A DNA stretch of 42,529 nucleotides, taken from the NCBI RefSeq assembly GCF_009799925.1, contig NZ_WELK01000008.1, positions 117,576 to 160,104 on the forward strand, given 5' to 3'. The notes beneath the pieces are model-generated. The model ran no database searches. It saw nothing but the letters and a program-made list of their open reading frames with translations, and was not told where the DNA came from. This document shows positions 1 to 8,920 of this stretch, in pieces; position 1 is the first letter of the stretch; every line of letters starts with the position of its first letter. This DNA comes from Pseudomonas sp. R-28-1W-6. GTDB lineage: Bacteria; Pseudomonadota; Gammaproteobacteria; Pseudomonadales; Pseudomonadaceae. Made by a program: the position numbers and the translations under genes.

Positions 1-1888
1 GCGCTGCGCTTTGCAGGGCTTCCAGAGCCTGCTCGGCGGCGGCCAGCTGCTGGCGGGCCTGCTGCTGCTCGGCTTGCTGCTCGGTGGTGGGGCTTTCCAG
101 CTTCTCCAGCTTGCGCAGCTGGGCCTTGAGCATGGCGGCTTCGATCTTGGCCTTTTTCAGGGCTTCGTCAGCCGGCGGCGCGGCTGTGGCTGCCGGGGCG
201 CTGGCCTGCACGGCTTCCAGGGCTTTCTGTGCGGCCTCGGCGGCGGCGCGCAGGCTGCTGACTTGGGCCTGCAACTCCGGGGTGTCGTGGCTGGCCAGCT
301 GTTTCTCGGCCTTTTTCAGGGCGACCTGGGCCATGCTGGCTTCGATCTTCAGGCGCTTGAGCCGGTCGTCGGCGGCTGGCGCTGCGGCAACCGGTGCGGC
401 GCTGGCGGCTGCGGCCTGGGCCGCCTTGGCCTTGGCGGCGCGCTCGGCACGGGCCAGGCGCTCGGCTTCCTTGCGATCTTCCTCGCGGCGCAGGCGCTCC
501 TGGCGCAGTTCGAAGCGCTGCTTGGAGTGCTCGGCCTTGTGCTGTTTCTGTTCCAGGTCGCGGATCTCGGCCTTGGCCGCGCGGTAGTACTGCACCAGCG
601 GAATGCTCGACGGGCAGACATAGGCGCAGGCGCCACACTCGATGCAGTCGAACAGGTTGTGCGCCTTGAGCTGTTCGTGCTGCTGGCCGAGGGCGAAGAA
701 GTGCAGCTGTTGTGGCAGCAGGCTGGCCGGGCAGGCTTCGGCACATTCGCCGCAGCGGATGCACGGCATGGCCGGCGGCGGCGCGGGCAGCTCCTCGCGG
801 GTCGAAGCCAGCAGGCAGTTGCTGGTCTTGATCAGCGGCACGCCGAGGTCGGGCAGGGTGAAGCCCATCATCGGCCCACCCATCACCAGGCGATTGAGCT
901 TGGCCTTATCCAGCCCGGCGAAGTCGAGCAGCTCACCTACCGGCGTGCCGATCAGCGCCTCGACGTTACCGGGGCGGCTGAGGGCCTCGCCTGTGAGGGT
1001 GGTGATGCGCGAGATCAGCGGCTTGCCCAGCACGATGGCGTCATGGATGGCCACGCAGGTGCCAACGTTCTGGCAGAGCATGCCGATATCGGCCGGCAGG
1101 CCGCCGCTGGGCACTTCCACGCCGGTGAGGATCTGGATCAACTGCTTCTCGCCACCGGACGGGTACTTGGTGGGGAACACCTTGAGGGTGTAGCTGCGCT
1201 CGGCCAGGGCCACGCGCACGGCGGCGATGGCCTCGGGCTTGTTGTCCTCGATGCCGATCAGCACCTGATCCGGCTGGATCAGCTGCACCAGGATGTCGAT
1301 GCCGGAGATCAGCTCGGCGGCGCGTTCGCGCATCAGCACATCGTCGGCGGTGATGTACGGCTCGCACTCGGTGCCGTTGATGATCAGCGTGTGGATCTTC
1401 TGTGTCGGCCGCGCGGTGAGCTTGACCGCGGTGGGGAAGCCGGCGCCGCCCAGGCCGTTGATGCCGGCCTGGCGGATCTTCTCCAGCAGTGCGGCGGGCT
1501 CCAGGTGCCGGTAGTCCGGGCAGGGCTGCAGGTCGGTCCACTGCTCCAGGCCGTCGCTGTCGATGACGATGGCCGCCGCCGGCATGCCGGACACATGCGG
1601 GTAGGGCTGCGGCCCGATGAAGCCGACGGTGCCGGAAGTCGGCGCATGCAGGGCGGCGCTGACGAAGCCGTTGGCCTCGGCGATCTTCTGGCCCTTGCGC
1701 ACATGCTCGCCCACCGCCACGCAGGGTTCGGCGGCGGCGCCGATATGCTGGCCCAGCGGCAGGATCAGGCGCCTGGGCAGCGGCGCCGGCTGGATCGGCG
1801 TGCGGTTGGAGAGGCTCTTGTGCTCCGCCGGGTGGATGCCGCCGGGGATGTCCCAGATCTGCTGGGCGTGGTCGATCAAGGTGCTCAT
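1..1888 (-). CDS. rnfC: RnfC, ion-translocating ferredoxin:NAD+ oxidoreductase subunit C (partial)
   Basis: RnfC is the peripheral NADH/FMN and iron-sulfur subunit of the membrane Rnf complex, which couples electron transfer between ferredoxin and NAD to ion movement. The ATG at 1888 overlaps the rnfB stop (ATGA), so the two are translationally coupled. About 629 codons are visible and the 3' end lies outside the window. The N-terminal part carries the NADH-binding region ([12 protein letters not shown], about residue 145). Two ferredoxin-type 4Fe-4S motifs follow, [12 protein letters not shown] near residue 373 and [12 protein letters not shown] near 412. After about residue 440 the protein is an Ala/Lys/Glu-rich coiled-coil extension with repeated modules ([20 protein letters not shown], then [20 protein letters not shown]). 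Such extensions are usual in gammaproteobacterial RnfC. Identity is secure; only the C-terminal end is unknown. Confidence 0.96.
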   Translation of the reverse strand, partial: MSTLIDHAQQIWDIPGGIHPAEHKSLSNRTPIQPAPLPRRLILPLGQHIGAAAEPCVAVGEHVRKGQKIAEANGFVSAALHAPTSGTVGFIGPQPYPHVSGMPAAAIVIDSDGLEQWTDLQPCPDYRHLEPAALLEKIRQAGINGLGGAGFPTAVKLTARPTQKIHTLIINGTECEPYITADDVLMRERAAELISGIDILVQLIQPDQVLIGIEDNKPEAIAAVRVALAERSYTLKVFPTKYPSGGEKQLIQILTGVEVPSGGLPADIGMLCQNVGTCVAIHDAIVLGKPLISRITTLTGEALSRPGNVEALIGTPVGELLDFAGLDKAKLNRLVMGGPMMGFTLPDLGVPLIKTSNCLLASTREELPAPPPAMPCIRCGECAEACPASLLPQQLHFFALGQQHEQLKAHNLFDCIECGACAYVCPSSIPLVQYYRAAKAEIRDLEQKQHKAEHSKQRFELRQERLRREEDRKEAERLARAERAAKAKAAQAAAASAAPVAAAPAADDRLKRLKIEASMAQVALKKAEKQLASHDTPELQAQVSSLRAAAEAAQKALEAVQASAPAATAAPPADEALKKAKIEAAMLKAQLRKLEKLESPTTEQQAEQQQARQQLAAAEQALEALQSAA

Positions 1889-2460
1889 GCGGCGTGCTCC
1901 CGGTCGCTGGCGATCAACTGGCCGGGGGCCAGCGGCAGCTGCCATTTCCAGGTCTGCACGGTGCTGCCGAGCGGAATCATGTCGATGCAGTCGACCGGGC
2001 AGGGCTCGACGCACAGGTCGCAGCCGGTGCATTCGCTGACGATTACCGTGTGCATCTGCTTGGCTGCGCCGACTATGGCATCCACTGGACAGGCCTGGAT
2101 GCACTTGGTGCAGCCGATGCACTCGGCCTCGCGGATATAGGCGACCATTTGCGGTTTCTCGCCTTCGACGGCGTCCAGTGGCTCGGCCTCGACATCCAGC
2201 AGATCGGCCAGGGCCTGGATCGTCGCCTCGCCGCCTGGCGGGCACTTGTTGATCTTGTCGCCACCGGCAATCGCCTCGGCGTAGGGCTTGCAACCCGGGT
2301 AGCCGCACTGGCCGCACTGGGTCTGCGGCAGCAGGGCGTTGATCTGCTCGGCGATCGGGTCGCCCTCGACCTTGAAACGCACGGCGGCGAAACCGAGGAT
2401 GGCGCCGAACACCAGGCACAGGCCGAGCAGGGCGAGGACGGCGATCAGCACCAGGCTCAT
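1885..2460 (-). CDS. rnfB: RnfB, electron-transport complex iron-sulfur subunit B
   Basis: RnfB is the membrane-anchored multi-cluster ferredoxin of the Rnf complex and passes electrons to the other subunits. The 191-residue product begins with one hydrophobic helix (about residues 4-26). The Fe-S domain follows, with CGQCGYPGC (about 49-57) and a further Cys in NKCPPGG. Two classic 4Fe-4S motifs come next, [12 protein letters not shown] and [12 protein letters not shown]. Length matches the family. The ATG at 2460 overlaps the rnfA TGA, and its own TGA overlaps the rnfC ATG, so rnfA, rnfB and rnfC form one operon. All expected cluster ligands are present. Confidence 0.97.
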   Translation of the reverse strand: MSLVLIAVLALLGLCLVFGAILGFAAVRFKVEGDPIAEQINALLPQTQCGQCGYPGCKPYAEAIAGGDKINKCPPGGEATIQALADLLDVEAEPLDAVEGEKPQMVAYIREAECIGCTKCIQACPVDAIVGAAKQMHTVIVSECTGCDLCVEPCPVDCIDMIPLGSTVQTWKWQLPLAPGQLIASDREHAA

Positions 2461-3041
2461 AGCTTGATCAGCCCGGCAAAGCCCATGAACGCCAGCGACA
2501 TCAGCCCGGCGGTGATCAGGCCGATGGCGGCGCCCTGGAAGGACTGCGGCACGTCGGCGATGGCGATGCGCTCACGCAGGGCGGCGAACAGCACCAGCAC
2601 CAGGGAGAAACCCAGGCCGGCGGCAAAGCCATTGGCGGTGGCGGTAATAAAGGTGAACTCGGCCTTGTTGGCGTTGAGCAGGGCCACGCCGAGGACGATG
2701 CAGTTGGTGGTGATCAGCGGCAGGAAGATGCCCAGCACCCGGTAGAGCAGGGGGCTGGTCTTGTTCACCACCATCTCGGTGAACTGCACCACCACGGCAA
2801 TCACCAGGATGAAGCTGATGGTGCGCAGAAACTCCAGGCCCAGCGGCTCCAGCACGTACTCCTGCATCAGGTAGCTGCACATGGCGGCCAGGGTCAGGAC
2901 GAAGGTAGTGGCCAGCGACAGGCCGATGGCGGTCTCGATCTTCTTCGATACGCCCATGAACGGACACAGTCCGAGAAACTGCACCAGTACGAAGTTGTTG
3001 ACCAGGATGGCGCTGACCATGATCAAGGCGAGTTCGGTCAT
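2457..3041 (-). CDS. rnfA: RnfA, electron-transport complex membrane subunit A
   Basis: RnfA is an integral membrane subunit of the Rnf complex, related to NqrE/RnfE. The 194-residue protein has six hydrophobic stretches and the family signatures [20 protein letters not shown] near residue 20 and [14 protein letters not shown] near 110. Both contain the membrane cysteines that bind an iron-sulfur centre within the membrane in the related subunits. It is the first gene of the visible rnf operon and overlaps rnfB by four bases. No clear promoter stands out in the 277 bases before it, which it shares divergently with the pilus operon. Confidence 0.97.
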   Translation of the reverse strand: MTELALIMVSAILVNNFVLVQFLGLCPFMGVSKKIETAIGLSLATTFVLTLAAMCSYLMQEYVLEPLGLEFLRTISFILVIAVVVQFTEMVVNKTSPLLYRVLGIFLPLITTNCIVLGVALLNANKAEFTFITATANGFAAGLGFSLVLVLFAALRERIAIADVPQSFQGAAIGLITAGLMSLAFMGFAGLIKL

Positions 3042-3318
3042 CGGGTTACCGTTGCGGGCGGAAAGGCCGGAGGAGGAGGGCGCTTATTATCGGGAAGAGC
3101 CTCTGCGCCTGCAATGCGCGGCGTGAACTACCGCTCAGGGGTGAAAAATGTCCGTTCCTCCAATTAGGACACCATTTGTCCGCGTGCTAATGTGCAGCCC
3201 CGGTTGATATAACTAAGCTCGAACTCAACGGAATGACGAGCTGTACAAAAAAAGCACCGCCACGGAAGGTCTCCAGCCAATGCGCTTGCGCATTCGAAGT
3301 TCGCAGGAGTGACCTACA
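3042..3318. promoter_or_regulatory. Divergent intergenic region between rnfA and the minor-pilin operon
   Basis: This 277-bp stretch must contain the promoters for rnfA (leftwards) and pilE (rightwards). It holds no credible gene. It contains two similar boxes at 3151-3160 and 3171-3180 (listed separately) and the ribosome-binding site of the first pilin (AGGAG at 3305-3309). An A-rich run lies near 3246. I cannot place -35/-10 elements with confidence. Confidence 0.5.
3151..3180 (+). promoter_or_regulatory. Two candidate AlgR-type boxes upstream of pilE
   Basis: TCCGTTCCTC (3151-3160) and ACCATTTGTC (3171-3180) are direct copies of an NCCRTTYNTC pattern spaced exactly 20 bp apart, two helical turns. 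The AlgR consensus known from P. aeruginosa is close to CCGTTCGTC or CCGTTTGTC, and each box differs from one of these at one position. FimS/AlgR controls the fimU-pilVWXY1Y2E operon in P. aeruginosa, so the position fits. The second box is also part of a short inverted repeat (GGACA-CCATT-TGTCC). Binding is inferred. Confidence 0.4.
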
Positions 3319-3711
3319 TTGGAATCACAGCAGTTGCGCGGCTTTACCCTGATTGAACTCATGGTGACGGTCGCCATTGTCGCTATCCTCGCTGCCATTG
3401 CTTTGCCGAGTTATCAGCAATACGTCATCCGCGGTAATCGCACCGCCGCTCAGGCGCAGATGATGGAAATTGCCAACCGGCAAAGACAGATGCTCCTCGC
3501 CAATCGTGCCTATGCCAGCAAGACGGAGCTGCAAAACAGCGGCTATGCATTGCCTGACGATATCGGCAGCCGTTACGACTATGACATTACTGTCGGCACA
3601 GGCACGGTGCCTACGTTCACCATTACTTTCACCGCCAAGGGCTCTCAGGCTAGCGACGGTGATCTCACCCTGAACAATCAGGGCGAGAAGACCCCTGCGG
3701 CTAAGTGGTGA
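3319..3711 (+). CDS. pilE: PilE-like minor type IV pilin
   Basis: A type IV prepilin of 130 residues that joins the minor-pilin complex priming pilus assembly. The short leader MESQQLRG precedes the PilD cleavage site G/FTLIELM, with Glu at mature position 5, followed by a hydrophobic helix and a small globular domain. The C-terminal end (GDLTLNNQGEKTP, AKW) resembles PilE of pseudomonads rather than the major pilin. The start is an unusual TTG, placed by the in-frame prepilin leader and AGGAG ten bases upstream; no ATG or GTG gives a complete leader. It is the first gene of the operon and its TGA overlaps the pilV start. In P. aeruginosa pilE is the last gene of the equivalent cluster. Confidence 0.88.
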   Translation: MESQQLRGFTLIELMVTVAIVAILAAIALPSYQQYVIRGNRTAAQAQMMEIANRQRQMLLANRAYASKTELQNSGYALPDDIGSRYDYDITVGTGTVPTFTITFTAKGSQASDGDLTLNNQGEKTPAAKW

Positions 3712-4274
3712 TGGTCATGCGCGACTCTAGACCGAATGAGTGCGGGATTGGCCTCATCGAGGTGCTGATCACCATGGTTATCCTCGCGGTTGGCCTGCTG
3801 GGTGTCATGGCGCTGCAGGCCAAGTTGCAGGAGTCCGAGATGGAATCCTACCAGCGCTCGCAGGCGCTGATCCTGCTGGATGACATGGCCAGTCGCTTGG
3901 CTGCCAACCGCAATGCCGCCAGCAGCTATGTCACGGGCTCATCCAGCCCGCTGGGTGCAGGCTCGGACTGCCCGACAGGCACCTCCACCCAGCAGGAGGT
4001 AGATGAGTCTGAATGGTGCGAAGCCTTGCAGGGGGTTGGCGAACTGAATGGCTCCAGTCGGGTGGGGGCCATGGTCGGTGGTCGTGGCTGTGTCGAGTCC
4101 ATAGGCAGCAATCAATACCTGATCACCGTCGCCTGGCAGGGGGTTGCCCCATTGGTGGCTCCGCCGGCTGGCATCGCCTGCGCCAAGAATGCATACGACC
4201 AGGCCGGCAGTGCTTGCGCGAATGATCTGTGTCGGCGTGTCGTCACCACCATCGTCCGAGTCGCACCGCTATGA
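3711..4274 (+). CDS. pilV: PilV, minor type IV prepilin
   Basis: PilV-type minor pilin of about 187 residues. The leader ends at CG/IGLIEVLITMVILAVGLLG, giving the PilD cleavage site and the Glu at +5, followed by the conserved hydrophobic helix. The ATG at 3711 overlaps the pilE stop (TGATG); a second in-frame ATG at 3717 is possible, and GTG codons at 3705 and 3708 are less likely. Several cysteines in the C-terminal half (for example CPTG, EWCEAL, RGCVES, CANDLC) suggest disulfides. With PilW and PilX it should form the tip-priming complex with PilY1. The TGA overlaps the pilW ATG. Confidence 0.87.
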   Translation: MVMRDSRPNECGIGLIEVLITMVILAVGLLGVMALQAKLQESEMESYQRSQALILLDDMASRLAANRNAASSYVTGSSSPLGAGSDCPTGTSTQQEVDESEWCEALQGVGELNGSSRVGAMVGGRGCVESIGSNQYLITVAWQGVAPLVAPPAGIACAKNAYDQAGSACANDLCRRVVTTIVRVAPL

Positions 4275-5371
4275 AGATGCCCCTGCAAGCAAGTCGAGGA
4301 TTCGGTCTGATCGAGTTGATGGTGGCCATGACCATCAGCCTGGTGCTGGTTGCGGCTACCCTGACGCTCTATCTGGACATGAGTCGCAACAACAACGAAT
4401 TGGCCAAGACCAATATGCAGATGGAGAGCGGTCGCCTGGCCATCGCTCTGTTGCGCGACGACCTGATCCACGCCGGTTTCTGGGACGGCTTCATCCCGAT
4501 GTTCGACGACATGACCGCCAAGGTCGAACCGACGGATTACCCCGACGAGATTCCATCGCCCTGCGTCGCCTTTTCTGGCTGGGATGCCGCGGGTATTACC
4601 AACCGTATTGGTTTACCGGTTGATCTCTATACGGATGTGCCCAGTGACTGTTCGGCTGTACTACCCGACAAGGTAGAGGACAGCGACGTCCTGGTCGTAC
4701 GCCACGTACAGACTTGTGCAGCCGGGGATGCCGGTTGCGAGGCGGAAGTATCCGGCAAGTTGTATTGGCAGACCTCCGGTTGCGAGGGCGAGTCAGCCTA
4801 TCTGCTGGCCACCAGCGGGCTTACCCTGAATAAGCGCGATTGTGTGACCCCTGCGCCCCTGCGCAAGTTCGTCAACAACATCTATTACATTCGTGACTAT
4901 GCCGTAACTCCCGGTGATGGCATTCCCACCCTGATGCTGTCGACGTTGGACCTGTCCGCTGGTTCGGTGACTCAGCTGGCCGCCTCGCCGATGATCGAGG
5001 GAGTCGAAGCCATGCGCTTCGAGTTCGCCGTGGATGCCTTGAGCGACAGTGGCGAGGCCATCGCGCCGACTGCTGCGGTGCTCTGGGCCAACGACAAGAA
5101 CCGGACGTCGCCGCGCAACCGTGGCGATGGCGCACCCGATGCGACCTGCACCTCGTCCACGCCCTGTGCTCTGGATGACTTGGCCAATACCGTAGCAGTC
5201 AAGGTGCACCTACTGGTGCGCAGCCTCGAACCGACCCAGGGCTACAACTCCACCAAGACCTACAGTCTTGCCGGGGAGACTTTTGGTCCGTACTCGGATG
5301 CCTTCCAGCGCCATGTGTATTCCACCACGGTGCGCTTGATCAACGTTTCCGGCCGGAGGGAAACCCCATGA
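4271..5371 (+). CDS. pilW: PilW, minor type IV prepilin
   Basis: A 366-residue PilW-family prepilin, the largest of the minor pilins, as is normal for this family. The leader MKMPLQASRG is followed by FGLIELMVAMTISLVLVAATL, with the Glu at +5 and the assembly helix. The globular part contains many Cys residues (for example PCVAF, CSAV, CAAGDAGCEAEV, TSGCEG). The ATG at 4271 overlaps the pilV stop (ATGA). The same frame is open further upstream, but the leader decides this start. Operon neighbours and length support PilW. Confidence 0.9.
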   Translation: MKMPLQASRGFGLIELMVAMTISLVLVAATLTLYLDMSRNNNELAKTNMQMESGRLAIALLRDDLIHAGFWDGFIPMFDDMTAKVEPTDYPDEIPSPCVAFSGWDAAGITNRIGLPVDLYTDVPSDCSAVLPDKVEDSDVLVVRHVQTCAAGDAGCEAEVSGKLYWQTSGCEGESAYLLATSGLTLNKRDCVTPAPLRKFVNNIYYIRDYAVTPGDGIPTLMLSTLDLSAGSVTQLAASPMIEGVEAMRFEFAVDALSDSGEAIAPTAAVLWANDKNRTSPRNRGDGAPDATCTSSTPCALDDLANTVAVKVHLLVRSLEPTQGYNSTKTYSLAGETFGPYSDAFQRHVYSTTVRLINVSGRRETP

Positions 5372-5844
5372 AAGCCCGACAACAAGGTGTTGCCCTGATC
5401 ATCGCCCTGATCATGTTGCTGTTGATGACGGTGATGGCGGTTTCCGCTTTCAACCTGAGTTCGACGAATGTCGAGGCGGTGGGGAATCAGCAATGGCGCG
5501 GTGAGGCGCTGGCGGCGGCCGATATCGCCATCGAACAGATCATCGGTGCGGCCGACCTGGCCAAGACTGACCCGGCGGCCGATGAAATCAATGTGGATAT
5601 CAACCGCGATGACACCACGGATTACGTGGTGGCTGTGGATGAGCCGCTATGCGTGCAGGCGAAGCTGTCCAGCAGTGCGCCCCCAAGCAGCTTGACTCTG
5701 GTGGGCATGTCCAACTCGACCTGGAACACCGTTTGGGAAATCGTGGCGACCGTGCAGGATGCAGATACTGGCGCCTCCGTCAAAGTTCGATCGGGAGTGC
5801 GGGTGCTGCTCTCCGATGATCGCAAGAACAAGATTTGTTCATGA
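5368..5844 (+). CDS. pilX: PilX, minor type IV prepilin
   Basis: A 158-residue PilX-family prepilin. It starts MKARQQG/VALIIALIMLLLMTVMAVSAF. As in other PilX (GspK-like) proteins, the Glu at position 5 of the mature protein is absent, fitting its capping or tip role. The PilX N-terminal signature SSTNVEAVGNQQWRGEALAA is present. GGAGGG eight bases upstream gives a strong ribosome-binding site, and the ATG overlaps the pilW TGA. PilX helps place PilY1 at the pilus tip, and pilY1 follows immediately. Confidence 0.88.
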   Translation: MKARQQGVALIIALIMLLLMTVMAVSAFNLSSTNVEAVGNQQWRGEALAAADIAIEQIIGAADLAKTDPAADEINVDINRDDTTDYVVAVDEPLCVQAKLSSSAPPSSLTLVGMSNSTWNTVWEIVATVQDADTGASVKVRSGVRVLLSDDRKNKICS

Positions 5845-5855
5845 GGGTTAGTGCC

Positions 5856-8800
5856 ATGAGAAGCGTCCTGATGAGAGGCCTGCTGGCGGCTGCGCTGGCA
5901 TCCGCCAGTGTTGTCCATGCCGAGGACATTGACCTGTTCGTGGGCAACCCTCCCAGCGCCAATGAGGCGCCGAACATCCTGATCGTGCTGGATAATGGTG
6001 CCAACTGGACTGCGACCTCCGATGTGACCGGCGGTCCTGTCTACGAGAGCGAGATGGCGGCCCTGGCCTCGGTGATCGGATCGATCCCGGTGGATCGCTT
6101 CCGCGTTGGTGTGATGATGTATTCGGAGACCGGCAACAAGGGTGGCTTGAGCAACTCGGGGGACTCCGGCGCCTATGTGCGTGCGGCCATTCGCCCGCTC
6201 AATGCGGCGAACAAGACAGCCTACGCCAACCTGGTTTCCAGCCTGAATGCGGAGGACAAGGGCAACGGCACCAAGCTGGCCTTGGCGATGGAGGAGTCTT
6301 ACCTGTATTTCGCGGCCAAGGCTCCTTACGCCGGCAACAACAAGGCCAAGACCGACTATACCGGCAACCTGGCCGGTACCGCGCAATCTGCTGCAGTCTA
6401 TGCCCTGACGGGCAATGCCCTGGCCAGCAAGGCTGCGACCAAGTACAACAGCCCGATCGCTTCGGGTTGTGCGAAGAACTTCGTTATCTACATCAGCAAT
6501 GGCCCGGCCCAGGACAACAACAGCGACCGTACTCAGGCCACCAATGCTCTGGCGGCGCAAGGCGGCGCTACCACTGCCATCCCCATTTCACCCAGCGGCA
6601 TGCAGGATAACCCCGCCGATGAGTGGGCTCGTTTCATGAAGAAGAGCCCGGAACAGATCACCACTTATACGGTGGAGATCGACCGCGGCGACCAGACCCA
6701 GGACAAGGCCATGACTGCGCTGATGCAGAGCGTGGCACGAGTCAGCAGCGGCAAGTACTTCTCGGTTTCCAGCGATGGTTCGGATATCGCCGAGGCCCTG
6801 AACTCGATCTTTTCGGAAATCCAGTCGGTCAACAGCGTGTTCGCCTCGGTGAGTCTGCCGGTCAGCGTCAACACTCAGGGGACCTACCTGAACCAGGTGT
6901 TCGTCGGCATGTTCCGCCCGGATCAGAATGCCTTGCCCAGCTGGTATGGCAACCTGAAGCAATACAAGCTGGGTCTGGTCAATGGCGACCTCAAACTGCT
7001 CGATGCCGATAGCGACAGCGCCATCAACGCCTCAACGGGTTTCATCGCCGAATGTGCCCGTAGCTTCTGGACACCGACCGAGGCAGACAATTACTGGGCC
7101 TTCCGTGCGCAGAACGCCGATGCCTGCCTGGCTGCGGCCGGCCTGGAAAGCTCCAACTCCCCGGACGGCAATATCGTCGAGAAGGGCGCACAGGCCTATG
7201 TGCTGCGCAGCGATGCGGCGCGCAACGTCTACACCTGTTCGAGCTGCACCAGCTTGGCGAATTTCAATACCAGCAACTCGAATATCGTCCTGCCGGGGGC
7301 GGCTGACGATGCAGAGCGCAACGCCATGATCAACTGGCTGCGTGGCCAGGATCTGAAGGATGAGGATGGCGACGCGAATCTGACCGAGATGCGTCCCTCG
7401 GTTCACGGCGATGTGGTCCATTCCAGGCCGGTTGCCATCAACTACGGTTCCGCCAGTTCACCGGATGTGGTGGTGTTCTATGGCGGCAACGATGGAGCCC
7501 TGCGGGCGGTGAACGGCAATCGCTCCGGAACCTTTAGTAGTTTTGCCGCAGGTGCCGAGCTCTGGTCTTTTATCCCGCCGGAGTTCTATGGCAACGTCAA
7601 GCGCCTGTACGACAACACGATCGGCATCAGCTACCCGAATCGCCCTGTCGTCGAGCCGCCTGTCGAGACCATGCCCAAGCCCTACGGGATGGACGGCCCG
7701 GTAACGGCCTACAAGGATGCGGACGATGCCTGGATCTTCGCCACCATGCGGCGCGGCGGTCGGGCTGTCTACGCCTTCGATGTCACGGATGCCGATTCGC
7801 CTTCCCTGCTCTGGAAGCAGGGCTGCTCGAGCAACTTCCCGACCTCCGGTTCGGTCGATGATTCCGATTGCTCCTCCGGCTTTAGTGGTATCGGCCAGAC
7901 CTGGTCCACCCCCAAGGTATTCAGCGCGGCTGGCCACACCGGTCCGCTGCTGATCATGGGCGGTGGCTATGACACTTGCGAGGATGCCGATCCGAACAGC
8001 TGTGACAGCGACAGCAAGGGCAACAAGGTCTATGTGCTCGATGCCGAGTCCGGTGCGCTGAGAAAGACCTTTACCACCGAGCGTAGCGTGGTGGCCGAGG
8101 TGACCCTGGTGCCGAATGCCGCCGGCCAGGGTATCTATGGCTATACCGCGGATCTGGGCGGCAACGTCTACCGCATCAACATGGGTAGCGATGCCCCAAG
8201 TGCCTGGACCATGACCAAGGTCGCCTCGCTGGGGTGCGGTTCGTCAAGTTGCACGGCCAACCGCAAGTTCATGTTCGCCCCGGACATCGTGGCCGATGGC
8301 GAAGGCTATGCGCTGCTGCTCGGTTCGGGCGATCGCGAGAAGCCGCTGAACAGCTACACCAGCGCCTCTTCCGTCACCAACTACTTCTTCATGCTCAAGG
8401 ATCGTCCCAACGACAGCACCTGGCTCAGCACCAATAATGGTAGTTGCGGTGATTCCCTGTGCCTGAACTCGTTGCAACCGATCACCTCGTCGGCCACACC
8501 CTCATCCGCCGATCTGGCTGGCAAGAAGGGCTGGTACCTGGGGCTTAGTTCGACCGAGCAGGTGGTGACGTCGGCAATCACCGTGTTTGGTATCACTACC
8601 TTCAGTACCCACCAACCTTCCGTGCCTGAGGCGGGTACGTGCGCCAGCCTCGGCGATACCCGCGTCTACAACATCAATTACGCGGATGCTTCGCCGCGTG
8701 AAGGCGAACCGCGTTTCGCGGATCTGGCGGGTGATGGTCTGCCGCCCTCTCCGGTAGCCGGTATGGTGACGCTGGACGATGGTACGACCGTGCCTTTCGT

Positions 8801-8909
8801 CATCGGCGCTAACCCGGACTCTCCGCTTGAGGGCAGCCCACCGGTAGAGCAGTTGTCGGTTACCCAGCCTACCTCGCGGGTGTTCTGGAACGTCGAGCAG
8901 GCGCAATGA
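5856..8909 (+). CDS. pilY1: PilY1, type IV pilus tip adhesin/assembly factor
   Basis: PilY1 is a large exported, tip-associated protein needed for pilus extension, adhesion and surface sensing. The product of 1017 residues has a signal peptide (LLAAALASASVVHA, cleaved near residue 25). A von Willebrand A-like domain follows, beginning NILIVLDNGANW, and then the PilY1 C-terminal beta-propeller (VVVFYGGNDGALRAVNG; ending AGDGLPPSPVAGM). An acidic loop KDEDGDANLTE near residue 500 looks like an EF-hand-type calcium site, at the place where PilY1 of P. aeruginosa binds calcium. The VWA metal site is degenerate (DNGAN instead of DxSxS). The start at 5856 is preferred because GAGGG lies eight bases before it; an ATG at 5841 overlaps the pilX stop and is also possible. 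The TGA overlaps the next ORF. Confidence 0.92.
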   Translation: MRSVLMRGLLAAALASASVVHAEDIDLFVGNPPSANEAPNILIVLDNGANWTATSDVTGGPVYESEMAALASVIGSIPVDRFRVGVMMYSETGNKGGLSNSGDSGAYVRAAIRPLNAANKTAYANLVSSLNAEDKGNGTKLALAMEESYLYFAAKAPYAGNNKAKTDYTGNLAGTAQSAAVYALTGNALASKAATKYNSPIASGCAKNFVIYISNGPAQDNNSDRTQATNALAAQGGATTAIPISPSGMQDNPADEWARFMKKSPEQITTYTVEIDRGDQTQDKAMTALMQSVARVSSGKYFSVSSDGSDIAEALNSIFSEIQSVNSVFASVSLPVSVNTQGTYLNQVFVGMFRPDQNALPSWYGNLKQYKLGLVNGDLKLLDADSDSAINASTGFIAECARSFWTPTEADNYWAFRAQNADACLAAAGLESSNSPDGNIVEKGAQAYVLRSDAARNVYTCSSCTSLANFNTSNSNIVLPGAADDAERNAMINWLRGQDLKDEDGDANLTEMRPSVHGDVVHSRPVAINYGSASSPDVVVFYGGNDGALRAVNGNRSGTFSSFAAGAELWSFIPPEFYGNVKRLYDNTIGISYPNRPVVEPPVETMPKPYGMDGPVTAYKDADDAWIFATMRRGGRAVYAFDVTDADSPSLLWKQGCSSNFPTSGSVDDSDCSSGFSGIGQTWSTPKVFSAAGHTGPLLIMGGGYDTCEDADPNSCDSDSKGNKVYVLDAESGALRKTFTTERSVVAEVTLVPNAAGQGIYGYTADLGGNVYRINMGSDAPSAWTMTKVASLGCGSSSCTANRKFMFAPDIVADGEGYALLLGSGDREKPLNSYTSASSVTNYFFMLKDRPNDSTWLSTNNGSCGDSLCLNSLQPITSSATPSSADLAGKKGWYLGLSSTEQVVTSAITVFGITTFSTHQPSVPEAGTCASLGDTRVYNINYADASPREGEPRFADLAGDGLPPSPVAGMVTLDDGTTVPFVIGANPDSPLEGSPPVEQLSVTQPTSRVFWNVEQAQ

Positions 8910-8920
8910 GGAGGCGGGTC

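Noticed and set aside
11..2140. Plus-strand open frame of about 700 codons
   Set aside because: Antisense shadow of rnfC and rnfB; translation is Gly/Leu/Gln-rich low complexity, while the minus strand carries clear Fe-S motifs.
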